Below are positions 8,169 through 16,839 of a stretch of 64,000 nucleotides of DNA, piece after piece. Each line of letters opens with the position of its first letter. Positions within the stretch are counted from its first letter, which is position 1. The notes beneath the pieces are model-generated. The model searched no databases and had not been told where the DNA came from. It saw only the letters and a program-made list of their open reading frames with translations. The DNA comes from RUG11551 sp045586185 (lineage in GTDB: Bacteria; Planctomycetota; Planctomycetia; Pirellulales; Thermoguttaceae): assembly GCA_045586185.1 (NCBI GenBank), contig JAZMZV010000029.1, forward strand, positions 1 to 64,000, in the 5' to 3' direction. The position numbers and the translations under genes are program-made.

Positions 8169-8745
8169 TGGTTTCTTCTACGCGGTAAGCCGCTTCGTTC
8201 TCTCCCGCGTTGTATAAATCAAATTGGAGTTTTTTTAACGCTTGCGCTATTTCCTGCATTGGAATCCAGATTGCTTCTGCCGGAACCAACTTCCCACGGT
8301 CTTGTTCCAGTTTGATAAGCTCTCGGTCAGCTTTCGTTTCTCTTAACCGTTCCAACGCAGCCGATCCAGTCGCCTGTCCTGTCTGCTGGTCAATAGCAAA
8401 GTCTTTCCCATGCTCCTGAAAGAAGTTAAATTCCTCTCGCAGAAAGTCCAGAACGTTGATTCGACGCTGCAATAACGATGGGGTATTATACCTTCGCCCA
8501 TGCTCGTCAATGCTCTTGTTCTGCCGTCCTGAATAATCCGAGAAATACTTTTTTGGAAACGACTTCATAAACCGAAATCCAAACTGTTCCAATACAAGCC
8601 CGTCAATTTCCGTTACCTGCATTTCCTCAACGTCATTCAGTTTCCCGGACGTTTGAAGTTTGGTAACGATATTCTTTACAATCGTTGGATTGACGTTGGT
8701 ATTTGAAATATCTATGTGAATCGGCAGAGCAATTAGCTTTTCCAT
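8026..8745 (-). CDS. Phage terminase small subunit (Nu1-like)
   Basis: This 239-aa protein precedes the large subunit and overlaps it. The central region (about 110-175) has the pattern LRETKADRELIKLEQDRGKL followed by VPAEAIW, common in Nu1/terminase small subunits, where the Lys/Glu-rich helix follows a DNA-binding domain. The N-terminal third is a helical DNA-recognition region; the C-terminus is acidic and probably contacts the large subunit. The ATG at 8745 follows GTAGGGG. Function: recognition of the packaging site on phage DNA. Confidence 0.75.
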   Translation of the reverse strand: MEKLIALPIHIDISNTNVNPTIVKNIVTKLQTSGKLNDVEEMQVTEIDGLVLEQFGFRFMKSFPKKYFSDYSGRQNKSIDEHGRRYNTPSLLQRRINVLDFLREEFNFFQEHGKDFAIDQQTGQATGSAALERLRETKADRELIKLEQDRGKLVPAEAIWIPMQEIAQALKKLQFDLYNAGENEAAYRVEETIATIMQRYSGELSADYTQVAETDEREVDKPLSDVSGNTGAEEAPFDV

Positions 8746-8891
8746 ATTTGCCCCTACGTTATCAATGTGATAAATGTTCGCAATGGGCGCAACAGTAACA
8801 AATATAACTTTAATAACTTATGGTGCAAAACGCTCTTTTTACGCGAACCGCGCGATATTGTAACGCTCTATACCCGTATATTAAAAGCGAG
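8746..8891. promoter_or_regulatory. Divergent control region between terminase and head operons
   Basis: Terminase genes leave to the left and the head-tail operon to the right. The palindrome TTATCA-ATG-TGATAA at 8759-8773 looks like an operator, and an AT-rich stretch (8795-8820) with ATATAAC could hold a -10 element. This would let one late activator control both units. No clear cos site could be read. Confidence 0.4.
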
Positions 8892-9188
8892 ATGGACTAT
8901 CAAAAGCAACTTGAAATCTTTGAAGAAAACGCGGACTATCGCTCGGACTTAACGGGCGAGAAGGTTAAGAAATATATCGCTGCAGGACGCTGTCTGTGTT
9001 TACTCCCAAACTTAAAATCGGGCAGTATTTTCGGCGTTGAACGAACGTACAACCTTGAAGCTCTTATGCAGCTTGTCCGCGACGCGGAAACGTGGCAAAC
9101 AATCACGTTCACGCACTACAGCAACGGCGGACAAATATCGGCGTCGTTTGACTGCGAAGGTATGTACGACCATAGACCTTGGGCTTGA
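8892..9188 (+). CDS. gpW-like head-tail joining protein (98 aa)
   Basis: This small protein lies directly before the portal gene, the position of lambda W. The ATG at 8892 (MDYQKQLEIFEENAD) gives 98 aa, near the usual 70-100; an upstream ATG at 8820 has no ribosome site. The stop overlaps the portal start (TGATG). The helical N-terminus and beta hairpin segment (WQTITFTHYSNGGQ) fit gpW, whose product plugs the portal after packaging. Assignment is mainly by position. Confidence 0.6.
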   Translation: MDYQKQLEIFEENADYRSDLTGEKVKKYIAAGRCLCLLPNLKSGSIFGVERTYNLEALMQLVRDAETWQTITFTHYSNGGQISASFDCEGMYDHRPWA

Positions 9189-10741
9189 TGAGCAACGAAA
9201 ATAAACTCCTGACGAATGCAACGAAACTATTATCGCAGGAATACAACTCTGCGCTCCCGAACAGGTACGCTTCAAACCCTGTAGGCGTCAACAACTTCGC
9301 AACGGACGCTGACAGTCAAATCCAATGGGGCTACGACACAACCGTTGAATGGGGCAGAGAACTTGACCGAAACTCGCCGGAAGTTATCCCTGCCCTGAAC
9401 GCTCTTGTATCCAGCGTTATTGGAAAAGGCTTTGTCCCGTCGCCCGATACTGGCTCTGACAGGTTAGACAAACGTCTTTACGAAGCGTTTTGCGAGTTCT
9501 CGGAAGATAAGTTTCGATTCGACTACAATCACGAGTTTACGTATCAGGAAGCGCAAGAGATTATTTTCCGGTCGGCTGTACGCGACGGCGACGTGTTCGT
9601 TCTGCCGATGGCTGGCGGAGCAATTCAAATCGTTGAAAGTCAGTACTGCCGGAATCCAGACGTGCCGGAGCCAAACAACAACACAAAAGACTTCCTCGGA
9701 AAACGAAAAGTCAATGGCGTAACGGTTGGATATTGGTTTGCGGAAAACTTAAATAACCCGCCCAAATACTTTCCGGCTTACGACAACGAAGGATACGCGC
9801 TCGTCTGGCAAATTGCATTTCCGAAACGGGCTGGTCTTTCGCGCGGAGTTTCAACCCTCAACTCTGTACGCGATACGGCGCAAATGCAAACGGATTGCAA
9901 ATTGGCTACGCTGTACAAAGCGAAAATCAATTCGATGGTTTGCGTCGTTGAAACTGACCAGCAGAACCCCGTTGGAAATATCCAGCCCAGAACCCCAGGC
10001 GCGCCAGACAGAGCGCAAGATTATAAACTCCGACCCGGCGCGACGTTGAGAGCGAACGCCGGAAAGAATATAAATTTCTTTCAAGGCAACGTTCCAAACC
10101 CTGAATTTTTCCCGCACGTCGAGATGAACAACAGGGAGATTTGCGCTGTGTTGGGCGTCCCGAAAGAATCAGCTTTCATGGATCCGACAAAGGCGAACTT
10201 CTCTGCCCTTCGTCAGTCCATTCAGGACGCCAGACAGATATTTGAATCCTACCAGCAGAAACTTATTGCGCGTTTCCATCAACCACTTTGGACGCACTTT
10301 ATACGAACGCTTATCGCGCTCAACCCTTCATTACGTCGGCACGATATAAAAGACCTTTTGCGCTGCCGATTTAATCCGCCCCGCTGGAAGTATCTTGAAC
10401 CGCTTACTGACGCTCAATCGGATACAGAACGAATCCGTAACAGAACGGCGTCTTACTCAATGATTACCAGAGAACGGCATGGAGTAAACGCCGATGTTAT
10501 CGCGGAAGAAACAATACGGGATACGGGATTCTTTATTGAACGCTGCGCGAAGGAAGCTGACCGTCTTTCAAAGTTAGGCGTTGATGTCTGCTGGCGGGAA
10601 ATAGCATCAATCGCAACGGCTCCGAGAGGAACGCTCGACCACGACGACCTGATGAATCACAACGATATTCCCAACGACGGCGTACCTGGCGGCGGAGAAT
10701 CAGAAGATAAAACACAAGGAACGGAAAATGTTACTGATTAG
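9188..10741 (+). CDS. Phage portal protein, lambda gpB family
   Basis: The 517-aa protein forms the dodecameric ring for DNA passage. Lambda-family features are the early WGRELDRNSPEVIPALNAL segment, IGKGFVPSP, then FRSAVRDGDVFVL, and the late LGVPKESAFMD with the FSALRQSIQDARQ helix. The length is close to lambda gpB (533). The ATG at 9188 overlaps the preceding stop. The last 14 nt overlap the protease gene, as expected for translational coupling. Confidence 0.9.
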   Translation: MSNENKLLTNATKLLSQEYNSALPNRYASNPVGVNNFATDADSQIQWGYDTTVEWGRELDRNSPEVIPALNALVSSVIGKGFVPSPDTGSDRLDKRLYEAFCEFSEDKFRFDYNHEFTYQEAQEIIFRSAVRDGDVFVLPMAGGAIQIVESQYCRNPDVPEPNNNTKDFLGKRKVNGVTVGYWFAENLNNPPKYFPAYDNEGYALVWQIAFPKRAGLSRGVSTLNSVRDTAQMQTDCKLATLYKAKINSMVCVVETDQQNPVGNIQPRTPGAPDRAQDYKLRPGATLRANAGKNINFFQGNVPNPEFFPHVEMNNREICAVLGVPKESAFMDPTKANFSALRQSIQDARQIFESYQQKLIARFHQPLWTHFIRTLIALNPSLRRHDIKDLLRCRFNPPRWKYLEPLTDAQSDTERIRNRTASYSMITRERHGVNADVIAEETIRDTGFFIERCAKEADRLSKLGVDVCWREIASIATAPRGTLDHDDLMNHNDIPNDGVPGGGESEDKTQGTENVTD

Positions 10742-11972
10742 CATACAACCTGACAAGGCGGCTGGCTTTCTTAACTTGAAAAACTGCTGTCCTGAAATGA
10801 CAAAACGGCAAAAGGTTCGCGTTCGCCAGAGTGAGAATCCTGACGTCGTTGTAATTCCCGCTAAAGGGTATGCCTTTGACGTTGACTGCTGGCAAACAGA
10901 ATTTGGTCTGGGCTTTTCTTACGAAGGACTTGAACGCCAGATTGATGAAGCTGTATCAATGGGCGCAAAGACTATTCTGTTTGATATTTCAACTCCGGGC
11001 GGGTATGGAATAGGCGCGGAAAGTTTAACTGACAAAATCTTTTCGTTACGTCAACAGGGAATTAAAACAATCGCTCAGGTGCATAACCTTTGCTGTTCAG
11101 CCGGATACAGATTAGCTTCACAATGCGAACAGATTTACGCTCCATCAGACGCGCTTGTCGGCTGTCTTGGAACTTACACGGTAGTCTACGACGAATCAAA
11201 GCTGTACGAGAAAGAGGGCGTAAAGGCAATCCTTATTTCGTCAGGCGGTATCAAAGGGGTAGGCGCGGCTGGAACAGAGATTACTGACGAATACAAAGAA
11301 ACATTACAGAAACAGGTTAGCGCGCTCAACTCCCGATTCATGGAGGAAGTACGGAGAGGGCGCCCCGACCTAAATGAAAAACAAGTCGAAGCCCTGTTTA
11401 ACGGGGAAACTTGGCTGGGAAAAGAAGCCTTTGAAAAAGGGCTTGTCGATAAGCGCCAAACGCTGGCGCAAACCATGAAGTCGTTCACATCAATGGAGGA
11501 AACTATGAACGAAGAACACAAAGAAGTTCAGCAAGAAAGCGCAACGTCCGTCGTTGAAAACGCTACCGTTGAACAACTGGATTCCTTCAAGTCGGCAACG
11601 GCAGATTTCAAACTCGAATGTTTGCGCGCAAAAATGACACTCGAACAGGCGCGTGAAAAATACATTGAATATCTGGAATCTGAAAACGCTCGACTTACAG
11701 AGGAAAAGAAAGAACAGAATTTTACCGCGCCTGCGGAGCAGGACAAGCACGAAGAGATGGAAGATGACAAGGAATTGACTCTCCCTGGAAATACTGCTGC
11801 GGTCAACACGGCGGGAATTGAAATGGTTAAGACAACCGCTGAAATCGCAAAGGAAATGGCAAAGAAACGCGCTGCTGACCAGCAAATTTCTTATTCCGAC
11901 GCGATGTATCAAATCTTGTCTGAAAACCGAGAACTCGCTGAAAAACTTAATCAGGAGGAAAGCAATGGCTAA
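10728..11972 (+). CDS. S49-family prohead protease (gpC-like) with C-terminal scaffold region
   Basis: Residues about 20-255 form a ClpP/SppA-type serine protease: the IDEAVSMGAKTILFDIST strand, the nucleophile region CCSAGYRLASQ (Ser near residue 124) and a following SGGIKG with the candidate Lys general base. Residues about 260-414 are acidic and coiled-coil-like. Lambda gpC has the same layout, with the scaffold gene Nu3 nested in its 3' part. The protein would mature the prohead and cleave itself and the portal. Confidence 0.85.
   Translation: MLLISIQPDKAAGFLNLKNCCPEMTKRQKVRVRQSENPDVVVIPAKGYAFDVDCWQTEFGLGFSYEGLERQIDEAVSMGAKTILFDISTPGGYGIGAESLTDKIFSLRQQGIKTIAQVHNLCCSAGYRLASQCEQIYAPSDALVGCLGTYTVVYDESKLYEKEGVKAILISSGGIKGVGAAGTEITDEYKETLQKQVSALNSRFMEEVRRGRPDLNEKQVEALFNGETWLGKEAFEKGLVDKRQTLAQTMKSFTSMEETMNEEHKEVQQESATSVVENATVEQLDSFKSATADFKLECLRAKMTLEQAREKYIEYLESENARLTEEKKEQNFTAPAEQDKHEEMEDDKELTLPGNTAAVNTAGIEMVKTTAEIAKEMAKKRAADQQISYSDAMYQILSENRELAEKLNQEESNG
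11505..11972 (+). CDS. Nested scaffold protein (Nu3-like) from internal start
   Basis: An ATG at 11505, in frame with the protease gene, has GGAGGA four bases upstream (11495-11500). It would make a separate 155-aa product with the acidic, helical C-terminal half only (begins MNEEHKEVQQES). Internal initiation is how lambda produces Nu3 from the end of gene C. The ribosome site here is better than that of the long form, so the scaffold should be made in excess. Confidence 0.6.
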   Translation: MNEEHKEVQQESATSVVENATVEQLDSFKSATADFKLECLRAKMTLEQAREKYIEYLESENARLTEEKKEQNFTAPAEQDKHEEMEDDKELTLPGNTAAVNTAGIEMVKTTAEIAKEMAKKRAADQQISYSDAMYQILSENRELAEKLNQEESNG

Positions 11973-12633
11973 AGCACTTCATCTTTTTGAGAATGGGATT
12001 ACCGTTGAGGTTCCCGAAAACTGCGTAGAAGGCGCGCGAGTTAAAATTACCGAAGCCTCTACTGTTACTGACGTTTGGTTCAAGGCGGAATACGCGGGCG
12101 CAGATGAAATTGGCGACGGCGTTATTTATCGCCCGTACAAAGACCCCGTGAAAAATCAATGGGTTGGAACGATGTTCTCGTTCGTTCGACCCGGCACAAC
12201 CGCTTTTGTCGCCGCTGGCGCGATTACTGCATTCACTACTATTTACGCCGCAGCTAACGGCAAAGTCGCCGTAACTGGAAGCGTTATCATCGGAAAAGCT
12301 CTTAACGCCGCAGCCGAAAACGGACGAGTTGACGCTCTGTTTAGCGCTGACGTTTCCGCGCAGATTTCCGACCAAATCAAGGACATTGGCGTTGTGAACT
12401 TCACGCTCGAAGACGTTGACGTTCCGAAGTCTGGAACCGCCGCAGTTCCCATTACCGTTTACCCGGAAGGGGCGGAAGGGGAGTTTACTATCACGTCCGG
12501 CACGACCGCGAACGTTTCAGTAACTTCGGCTGGTCTGCTTTCCGGCGACGGCGACGCTAACAGTACTTCAACGATTACTGTTACTTGTAACGGAATTTCC
12601 CGCACTTGTACCGCGACTGTCAAGGCAGCATAA
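11965..12633 (+). CDS. Capsid decoration protein (DUF2190-like) with C-terminal Ig-like domain
   Basis: The ATG at 11965 follows AGGAGG. Residues about 1-140 resemble DUF2190 decoration proteins (start ALHLFENGITVEVPENC, later VIIGKALNAAAENGRVDALF). Residues about 150-222 form a bacterial Ig-like (Big_2) fold rich in Thr and Ser, with TSGTTANVSVTSAGLLSGDG. The gene lies between protease and capsid, the place of lambda D. The Ig-like part would sit outside the capsid and could bind mucus or cell-surface glycans, which is inference from other gut phages. Confidence 0.75.
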   Translation: MAKALHLFENGITVEVPENCVEGARVKITEASTVTDVWFKAEYAGADEIGDGVIYRPYKDPVKNQWVGTMFSFVRPGTTAFVAAGAITAFTTIYAAANGKVAVTGSVIIGKALNAAAENGRVDALFSADVSAQISDQIKDIGVVNFTLEDVDVPKSGTAAVPITVYPEGAEGEFTITSGTTANVSVTSAGLLSGDGDANSTSTITVTCNGISRTCTATVKAA

Positions 12634-12652
12634 ATAGGAGGAACAAATTACT

Positions 12653-13672
12653 ATGACTACTTACCCGACTGACGGACTCGCCAGCGCAAAATCTACGCGC
12701 CCCTGCATGATGCTCAATAACAGCGCGCGCACGATTAACGCTTTGAGTTTTCAAAATGATTTCATCGGGCATATTCTTTGCCCCGACTTACTCGTCCCCG
12801 AACGGTTTGGCGTTTACCCGCAAATCGACGAAACGGAATATTGGAAATCTACCGGACCGTCCCGCTTTGAACGCGGCGCGTCTGCTCCGCAAAGCGAAAT
12901 GACCTTCACGGAACGGAACTTCCAAATCCACCGCAAGGCGCAACAGACCCGGTTTGACAACGCCGAAGTCTACTGGTACTCCGGCTGGTACAACATTCCG
13001 GCTTTTCTGCGCGACCGAATCGACTTCCAGATTTCGTACTCGATTGAACAGGAACGCTGCAATTACTGTTTCGCCGACGCGAACATTGGAACCGCCAACA
13101 ACGCCGAGACTTATTGGACGACTTCCGCGACTTGCAAACCTATCGACGACGTTCAAAAAATGTCGGACGATATTTTCGCGAAGGCTGGCGTTCGTCCTAA
13201 CACGATGGTTGTCTCTCGCGCAGCAATGAAAATGCTGCAAAAGTCAGAACAAATGCAAGACGCTTGCAAAGGTCAAGGTTCCGGCAACCCGGCTATTGCG
13301 CCCAATATGCAAGCTCCCTGGCTGGCGTCTGTTTTTGAACTCGACAGTGTGATTATCGCAGACGTTCCGAACTACAACACTGGAACAGGACTGTACCAGA
13401 ACCTTTACGGCTCGACGAAAGCCCTTCTGTTCTATCGCAACGAAGGCGCTGACATTATGGATCCGCGTCAATGGTGCCGTCGTCTGTACGCGAACTTTGA
13501 ACAGGGCGTCGTCCACCCGGCTAAATCCGCGGGAACAAACGCTCTGGCTCACGCCTACTACGAAACTTGGGACGACCCGGAAACGCTTGAAACGAAACTT
13601 CGCGCTATCTGGTGGGACGAATACATTACCGTCAACAAGAACTGCGCTGGCACGATTAAAATTACTGCCTGA
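12653..13672 (+). CDS. Major capsid protein (lambda gpE-like)
   Basis: The 339-aa protein has the length of lambda gpE (341 aa) and lies right after the decoration gene. Visible features are an N-terminal LNNSARTINALSFQN arm, the E-loop-like ERNFQIHRKAQQTRF segment, the KAGVRPNTMVVSRAAMKML helix and strand of the A domain, and a C-terminal VNKNCAGTIKITA strand. GGAGGA precedes the ATG. Codon use is the strongest of the operon, as expected for the most abundant virion protein. Confidence 0.85.
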   Translation: MTTYPTDGLASAKSTRPCMMLNNSARTINALSFQNDFIGHILCPDLLVPERFGVYPQIDETEYWKSTGPSRFERGASAPQSEMTFTERNFQIHRKAQQTRFDNAEVYWYSGWYNIPAFLRDRIDFQISYSIEQERCNYCFADANIGTANNAETYWTTSATCKPIDDVQKMSDDIFAKAGVRPNTMVVSRAAMKMLQKSEQMQDACKGQGSGNPAIAPNMQAPWLASVFELDSVIIADVPNYNTGTGLYQNLYGSTKALLFYRNEGADIMDPRQWCRRLYANFEQGVVHPAKSAGTNALAHAYYETWDDPETLETKLRAIWWDEYITVNKNCAGTIKITA

Positions 13673-13677
13673 TAAAA

Positions 13678-14040
13678 ATGGTATCCCGCTTACCGAGTTA
13701 TTCTGACGATGCAGGTCTCCTTTTCGACGGGGTAGGAGAGGCTTTCTCTCTTACTACCGTCGATGGGCTGCGCGTTGACTTTTACGGATTTTATCTTCCG
13801 TACATGAACAACGGCTCAACAGTCAACAAAGTTGGCAAAGGCGAATCGTGGCACGACAGAATAGCCGTAGCGGAAAAAGACGCGCCTGTATTCAGTACAG
13901 GCGATATTGTAGCAAACGAAGAAAGAGGTCGTTTCGTTATTCAAAACCACCCGCGCCCGCACTTGGGTATTATCTGGCTGGAATTGAGTAAAGCGACCGT
14001 CAATCATGGCGGACGAAGGGGAATGTACGATCCGGGCTAA
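13678..14040 (+). CDS. Head-tail connector protein (gpFII-like position)
   Basis: A 120-aa protein starts 6 nt after the capsid stop. Lambda FII has 117 aa and the same place after the capsid gene. The sequence has a beta-rich core (GLRVDFYGFYLPYMNN, then RFVIQNHPRPHLGIIW) and polar ends. Assignment rests on size and order; no signature motif is seen. Confidence 0.5.
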   Translation: MVSRLPSYSDDAGLLFDGVGEAFSLTTVDGLRVDFYGFYLPYMNNGSTVNKVGKGESWHDRIAVAEKDAPVFSTGDIVANEERGRFVIQNHPRPHLGIIWLELSKATVNHGGRRGMYDPG

Positions 14041-14042
14041 AA

Positions 14043-14582
14043 ATGAAATTTGAACTCCAAGATTCATTTACGAACATTGCCTACGACGCGGTAATAAATT
14101 CTCTTGCCGACAGTTCAACGTTTCGGGAACTATGCGGAACCGAGAGCGAGAACAAGACAAGAGAGAGAATCCACGTTGACACGTTCGCTATTGCCCCCAT
14201 TTTTGGCGACGAATACGTCAAAGGCGAGATTGAGAAAATCCTCCCTTGCGCGGTTATTTGCACGTCCGGCTATGGAAGCTCGTTTGGCAGAGAGGAAAGT
14301 GGAAGAGGAAATTTTCACGCGACTGGCAGGATTGCCGTTTCAATTTACATTCCAGTTCCACAAGAGTTCGTTGTCAAAGCCGAGGTTACGCCGGAAGGGA
14401 TTAGAATAATCGAATCAATCGCCGGAAAGATTGTGATGGAAATGGAACGGCTGACGAAGATAACCGGAAAACAGTACCTTGTTTTTGAGAGTTGCCGACT
14501 AACCGGAACGGCAGTCAACCCGCCAGAACAACAGGTAAATGCCGGAACTATAGCCGTTGTAGATATGGAGTTTAATTACTAA
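14043..14582 (+). CDS. Tail completion/terminator protein (gpU-like position)
   Basis: The 179-aa alpha/beta protein has an N-terminal helix, a central strand FHATGRIAVSIYIPVPQEF and a C-terminal VDMEFNY strand, the general pattern of tail terminators that cap the tail tube. The stop overlaps the next start (TAATG at 14580-14584). Placement between connector and tail tube supports the role; family membership is not proven. Confidence 0.5.
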   Translation: MKFELQDSFTNIAYDAVINSLADSSTFRELCGTESENKTRERIHVDTFAIAPIFGDEYVKGEIEKILPCAVICTSGYGSSFGREESGRGNFHATGRIAVSIYIPVPQEFVVKAEVTPEGIRIIESIAGKIVMEMERLTKITGKQYLVFESCRLTGTAVNPPEQQVNAGTIAVVDMEFNY

Positions 14583-15136
14583 TGGCAATTTTTACGTGTA
14601 CGTGCAATTCCACTTGGGTATCCCGCAGAGGCGGAGTTAGTCAATGGAACAAAGCTTTTGGAGAAGCAACGCTAGAAGCGTGCAGACTTTGGCATAGCGA
14701 ATATCTGCCACTCCACATGACAACAGAGGCGTACACAAGATACGAGAACCCTGAATCGACGCCGTATTACGTAACCGCGTTTAGAGGGTATGAATGGCGA
14801 GATGAAAGTTATACCCGCTGGAAAAGAAAACGCTGGAAACACGAAAACCCGTTGCAGTTTTCCGGGAAAGCAAAAATGGATACACAGGCAAGTCCCCATT
14901 TTAGCTGGAAGAAAAGCCAGAAAGACGGGTCGATTGAAGCAAAGGTTACGTTCGGCATTGGAAATGCTGACAGAGGCGTACCGGGAAACGAACTTGGAAT
15001 CAAGACTACATCAACCAGAATTACAAGCAATCAAATTCGAGAAGAATTTACCGCCGTTAGCCACGAGGAAGTCGAAGCTATGGCGCGCGCAGTTGAAAAT
15101 AAACTCGATAAAGAAATCAACAAGGTTATGATTTAA
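14582..15136 (+). CDS. Minor tail protein (gpZ / HK97 gp10-like position)
   Basis: The 184-aa protein is close in size to lambda gpZ (192 aa). It is basic and Trp-rich in the middle (ESYTRWKRKRWKHENPL) and ends with a helix (EEVEAMARAVENKLDKEINK) typical of Z/HK97-gp10 tail-completion proteins. It follows the gpU-like gene with overlapping codons and precedes the tube gene. Order relative to U is swapped compared with lambda. Confidence 0.5.
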   Translation: MAIFTCTCNSTWVSRRGGVSQWNKAFGEATLEACRLWHSEYLPLHMTTEAYTRYENPESTPYYVTAFRGYEWRDESYTRWKRKRWKHENPLQFSGKAKMDTQASPHFSWKKSQKDGSIEAKVTFGIGNADRGVPGNELGIKTTSTRITSNQIREEFTAVSHEEVEAMARAVENKLDKEINKVMI

Positions 15137-15151
15137 TAGCGGAGGAACCAA

Positions 15152-16024
15152 ATGGCTATTTATACAATTCACGGTTTTAAGATTGGAAGCGCGGTTATTG
15201 GCGGGACAAGTTCGCAAGGACTGACCAATAACTTCACAATCCGAAACGAAGCGACTTCCGGTCGCGCCTATCCCGCCAACGTCGGCATTACTGGCGTCCG
15301 ACCGGAAATTGATATTACAAGTACGTCAATCGAAGACGTACTGAACGCTATGAGCTTTGAAGGGGCGAAGATTTCCAGTCAGAACTCTGTTACCATTTAC
15401 GCCCAGCAGTTCAAAGACGGAGGAACGCGAGAAACTTCCGGGCATTATCAGCTTTCGTCTGCTAATGGACTTTGTTATATTGATTCGATTTCGTGGCGTC
15501 AGGGAGATAACGCAACGGTGTCTTTCAAGAGCGTTCTGATTCCAGACAGCAGCAACAACCCACCCTACACAATGGCGGCGGCAAGTTCGCTCCCTGCGCT
15601 CCCCGCGGCAGACGACCTTTGGAGCGTAACCGGAGTAACCTTCAACGAAGTTGCATTGACCGGCTTTACTGGCGTAACTGTCAACGCTGGAATTACCCTT
15701 GTTTACGAAGAGGTGGAAGGAAACTACTTCCCCACAATCGTTGCGATTCAGGAGTACAAGCCGACAATTTCAATCGACGGAAACTTTAGTACGTCCCTGT
15801 TTAAAGCATTGGACGCCGATGTCGCCTCTGGTACAATCTCGTTCTCGAAGCGGGACGAGGGACCGGCTTACACGGACGATACAATCACACTGGGATTTTA
15901 CGGTTTGGGTCGTTCATCTGACGGATTCAACGGCTCCGGCAACGCTATCGCAACGGCGAAGTTTGATATTGAATGTTGCACGGACGGAACTAACCACCCG
16001 ATTTATATTGTTCCTGGCGAGTAA
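15152..16024 (+). CDS. Major tail tube protein
   Basis: The 290-aa beta-rich protein with GGAGGA upstream lies directly before the tail chaperone gene, the place of lambda V. Thr, Ser, Gly and Asn abound. The N-terminal half (FTIRNEATSGRAYPANVG, then VRPEIDITSTSIEDVL) alternates strands and turns as in tube proteins. The last third may be a second beta domain. Two Cys sit side by side near the C-terminus (ECCTDG). Assignment by order and fold impression. Confidence 0.6.
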   Translation: MAIYTIHGFKIGSAVIGGTSSQGLTNNFTIRNEATSGRAYPANVGITGVRPEIDITSTSIEDVLNAMSFEGAKISSQNSVTIYAQQFKDGGTRETSGHYQLSSANGLCYIDSISWRQGDNATVSFKSVLIPDSSNNPPYTMAAASSLPALPAADDLWSVTGVTFNEVALTGFTGVTVNAGITLVYEEVEGNYFPTIVAIQEYKPTISIDGNFSTSLFKALDADVASGTISFSKRDEGPAYTDDTITLGFYGLGRSSDGFNGSGNAIATAKFDIECCTDGTNHPIYIVPGE

Positions 16025-16051
16025 CGCCAATAGCCAAAAAGGAGACCGAAA

Positions 16052-16783
16052 ATGACGCAATTTATGTATTGTATTCCCGGAGAGAAAGCAAGCTCAAACA
16101 TTAAAGTCAGAGAGTTGTTTATCGATAAGGGAATTGAATACGCCTACAAGGAGGGCGCGAAGTATCAAATAACTCCCGTCAATAACACGCCAGCAGACTG
16201 TCCCGGACTAATCGTCCAGGCAGACGGCGGCTTTGCAACGTGCCGATACAATCCAGACGAACAGGAATGGGGACGGATCGAAGGTACTGACTGCTATGTT
16301 GGCAAGTGGAAATCGGACGTTTTCAAGCCAGAGGATTTGGTTCGCAAAGAAACAATCGAAGGGTATTACCTGAAACTCCGAGACGGCAACGACTGGATTA
16401 TTCCGGTCGCTCGGTTCAATATGAGCGAGGACAATACAGGCTGCCTGAAACATTCACTCGCGCTGGATAAAAACGGGAAGATGATTAAAGGCGCCCTCCC
16501 TCCGCGTCAGGAAAAACTTTCAGAAATTGCCGGGGATTTACTCGACAAGATTCTGAACTACGAGGGGAAGATTGACGAGCAGTACGGCGAGAATTATCCG
16601 TTTGACATTTTGGCGGGAAACTACCGGATTTGGAAAGCGGAAGTTGCGCTCTTGCAGTTGTGGTATTTTGAGGACGACTACGAGAAAAACATAATCCTGT
16701 TTTTCATTGACGCGCCGGGATTTGCAGAGCTAAAAAAAAAGGAATTAGAAAGCTCCAATTCCAACGCTGGGAAAAAGGACTGA
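16052..16783 (+). CDS. Tail assembly chaperone, gpG-like short form
   Basis: The 243-aa protein precedes the tape measure gene, where siphoviruses encode the chaperones that coat the tape measure during tail assembly. AAGGAG lies upstream of the ATG. The C-terminal half is helical (GDLLDKILNYEGKIDEQYGE). Near its 3' end is a run of nine A (16732-16740), a slippery site allowing a -1 shift into a frame open to 16839. The zero-frame product ends LESSNSNAGKKD. The N-terminal 100 residues are not recognisable. Confidence 0.65.
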   Translation: MTQFMYCIPGEKASSNIKVRELFIDKGIEYAYKEGAKYQITPVNNTPADCPGLIVQADGGFATCRYNPDEQEWGRIEGTDCYVGKWKSDVFKPEDLVRKETIEGYYLKLRDGNDWIIPVARFNMSEDNTGCLKHSLALDKNGKMIKGALPPRQEKLSEIAGDLLDKILNYEGKIDEQYGENYPFDILAGNYRIWKAEVALLQLWYFEDDYEKNIILFFIDAPGFAELKKKELESSNSNAGKKD

Positions 16784-16839
16784 TTCGATATAATCCGACG
16801 ATGGCGGACATAAAATATTATTTTCAGAGGACTGAATAA
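16732..16839 (+). CDS. -1 frameshift extension of tail chaperone (gpT-like)
   Basis: Slippage on the A9 run shifts ribosomes into a frame that adds about 33 residues (including RWEKGLIRYNPT and IKYYFQRTE) and ends in TAA at 16837-16839, overlapping the tape-measure ATG. The G and GT products in fixed ratio are a hallmark of siphovirus tail assembly. The extension is shorter than lambda T (about 144 aa), so the fusion is a compact form. Confidence 0.6.
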   Translation, partial: KKKGIRKLQFQRWEKGLIRYNPTMADIKYYFQRTE

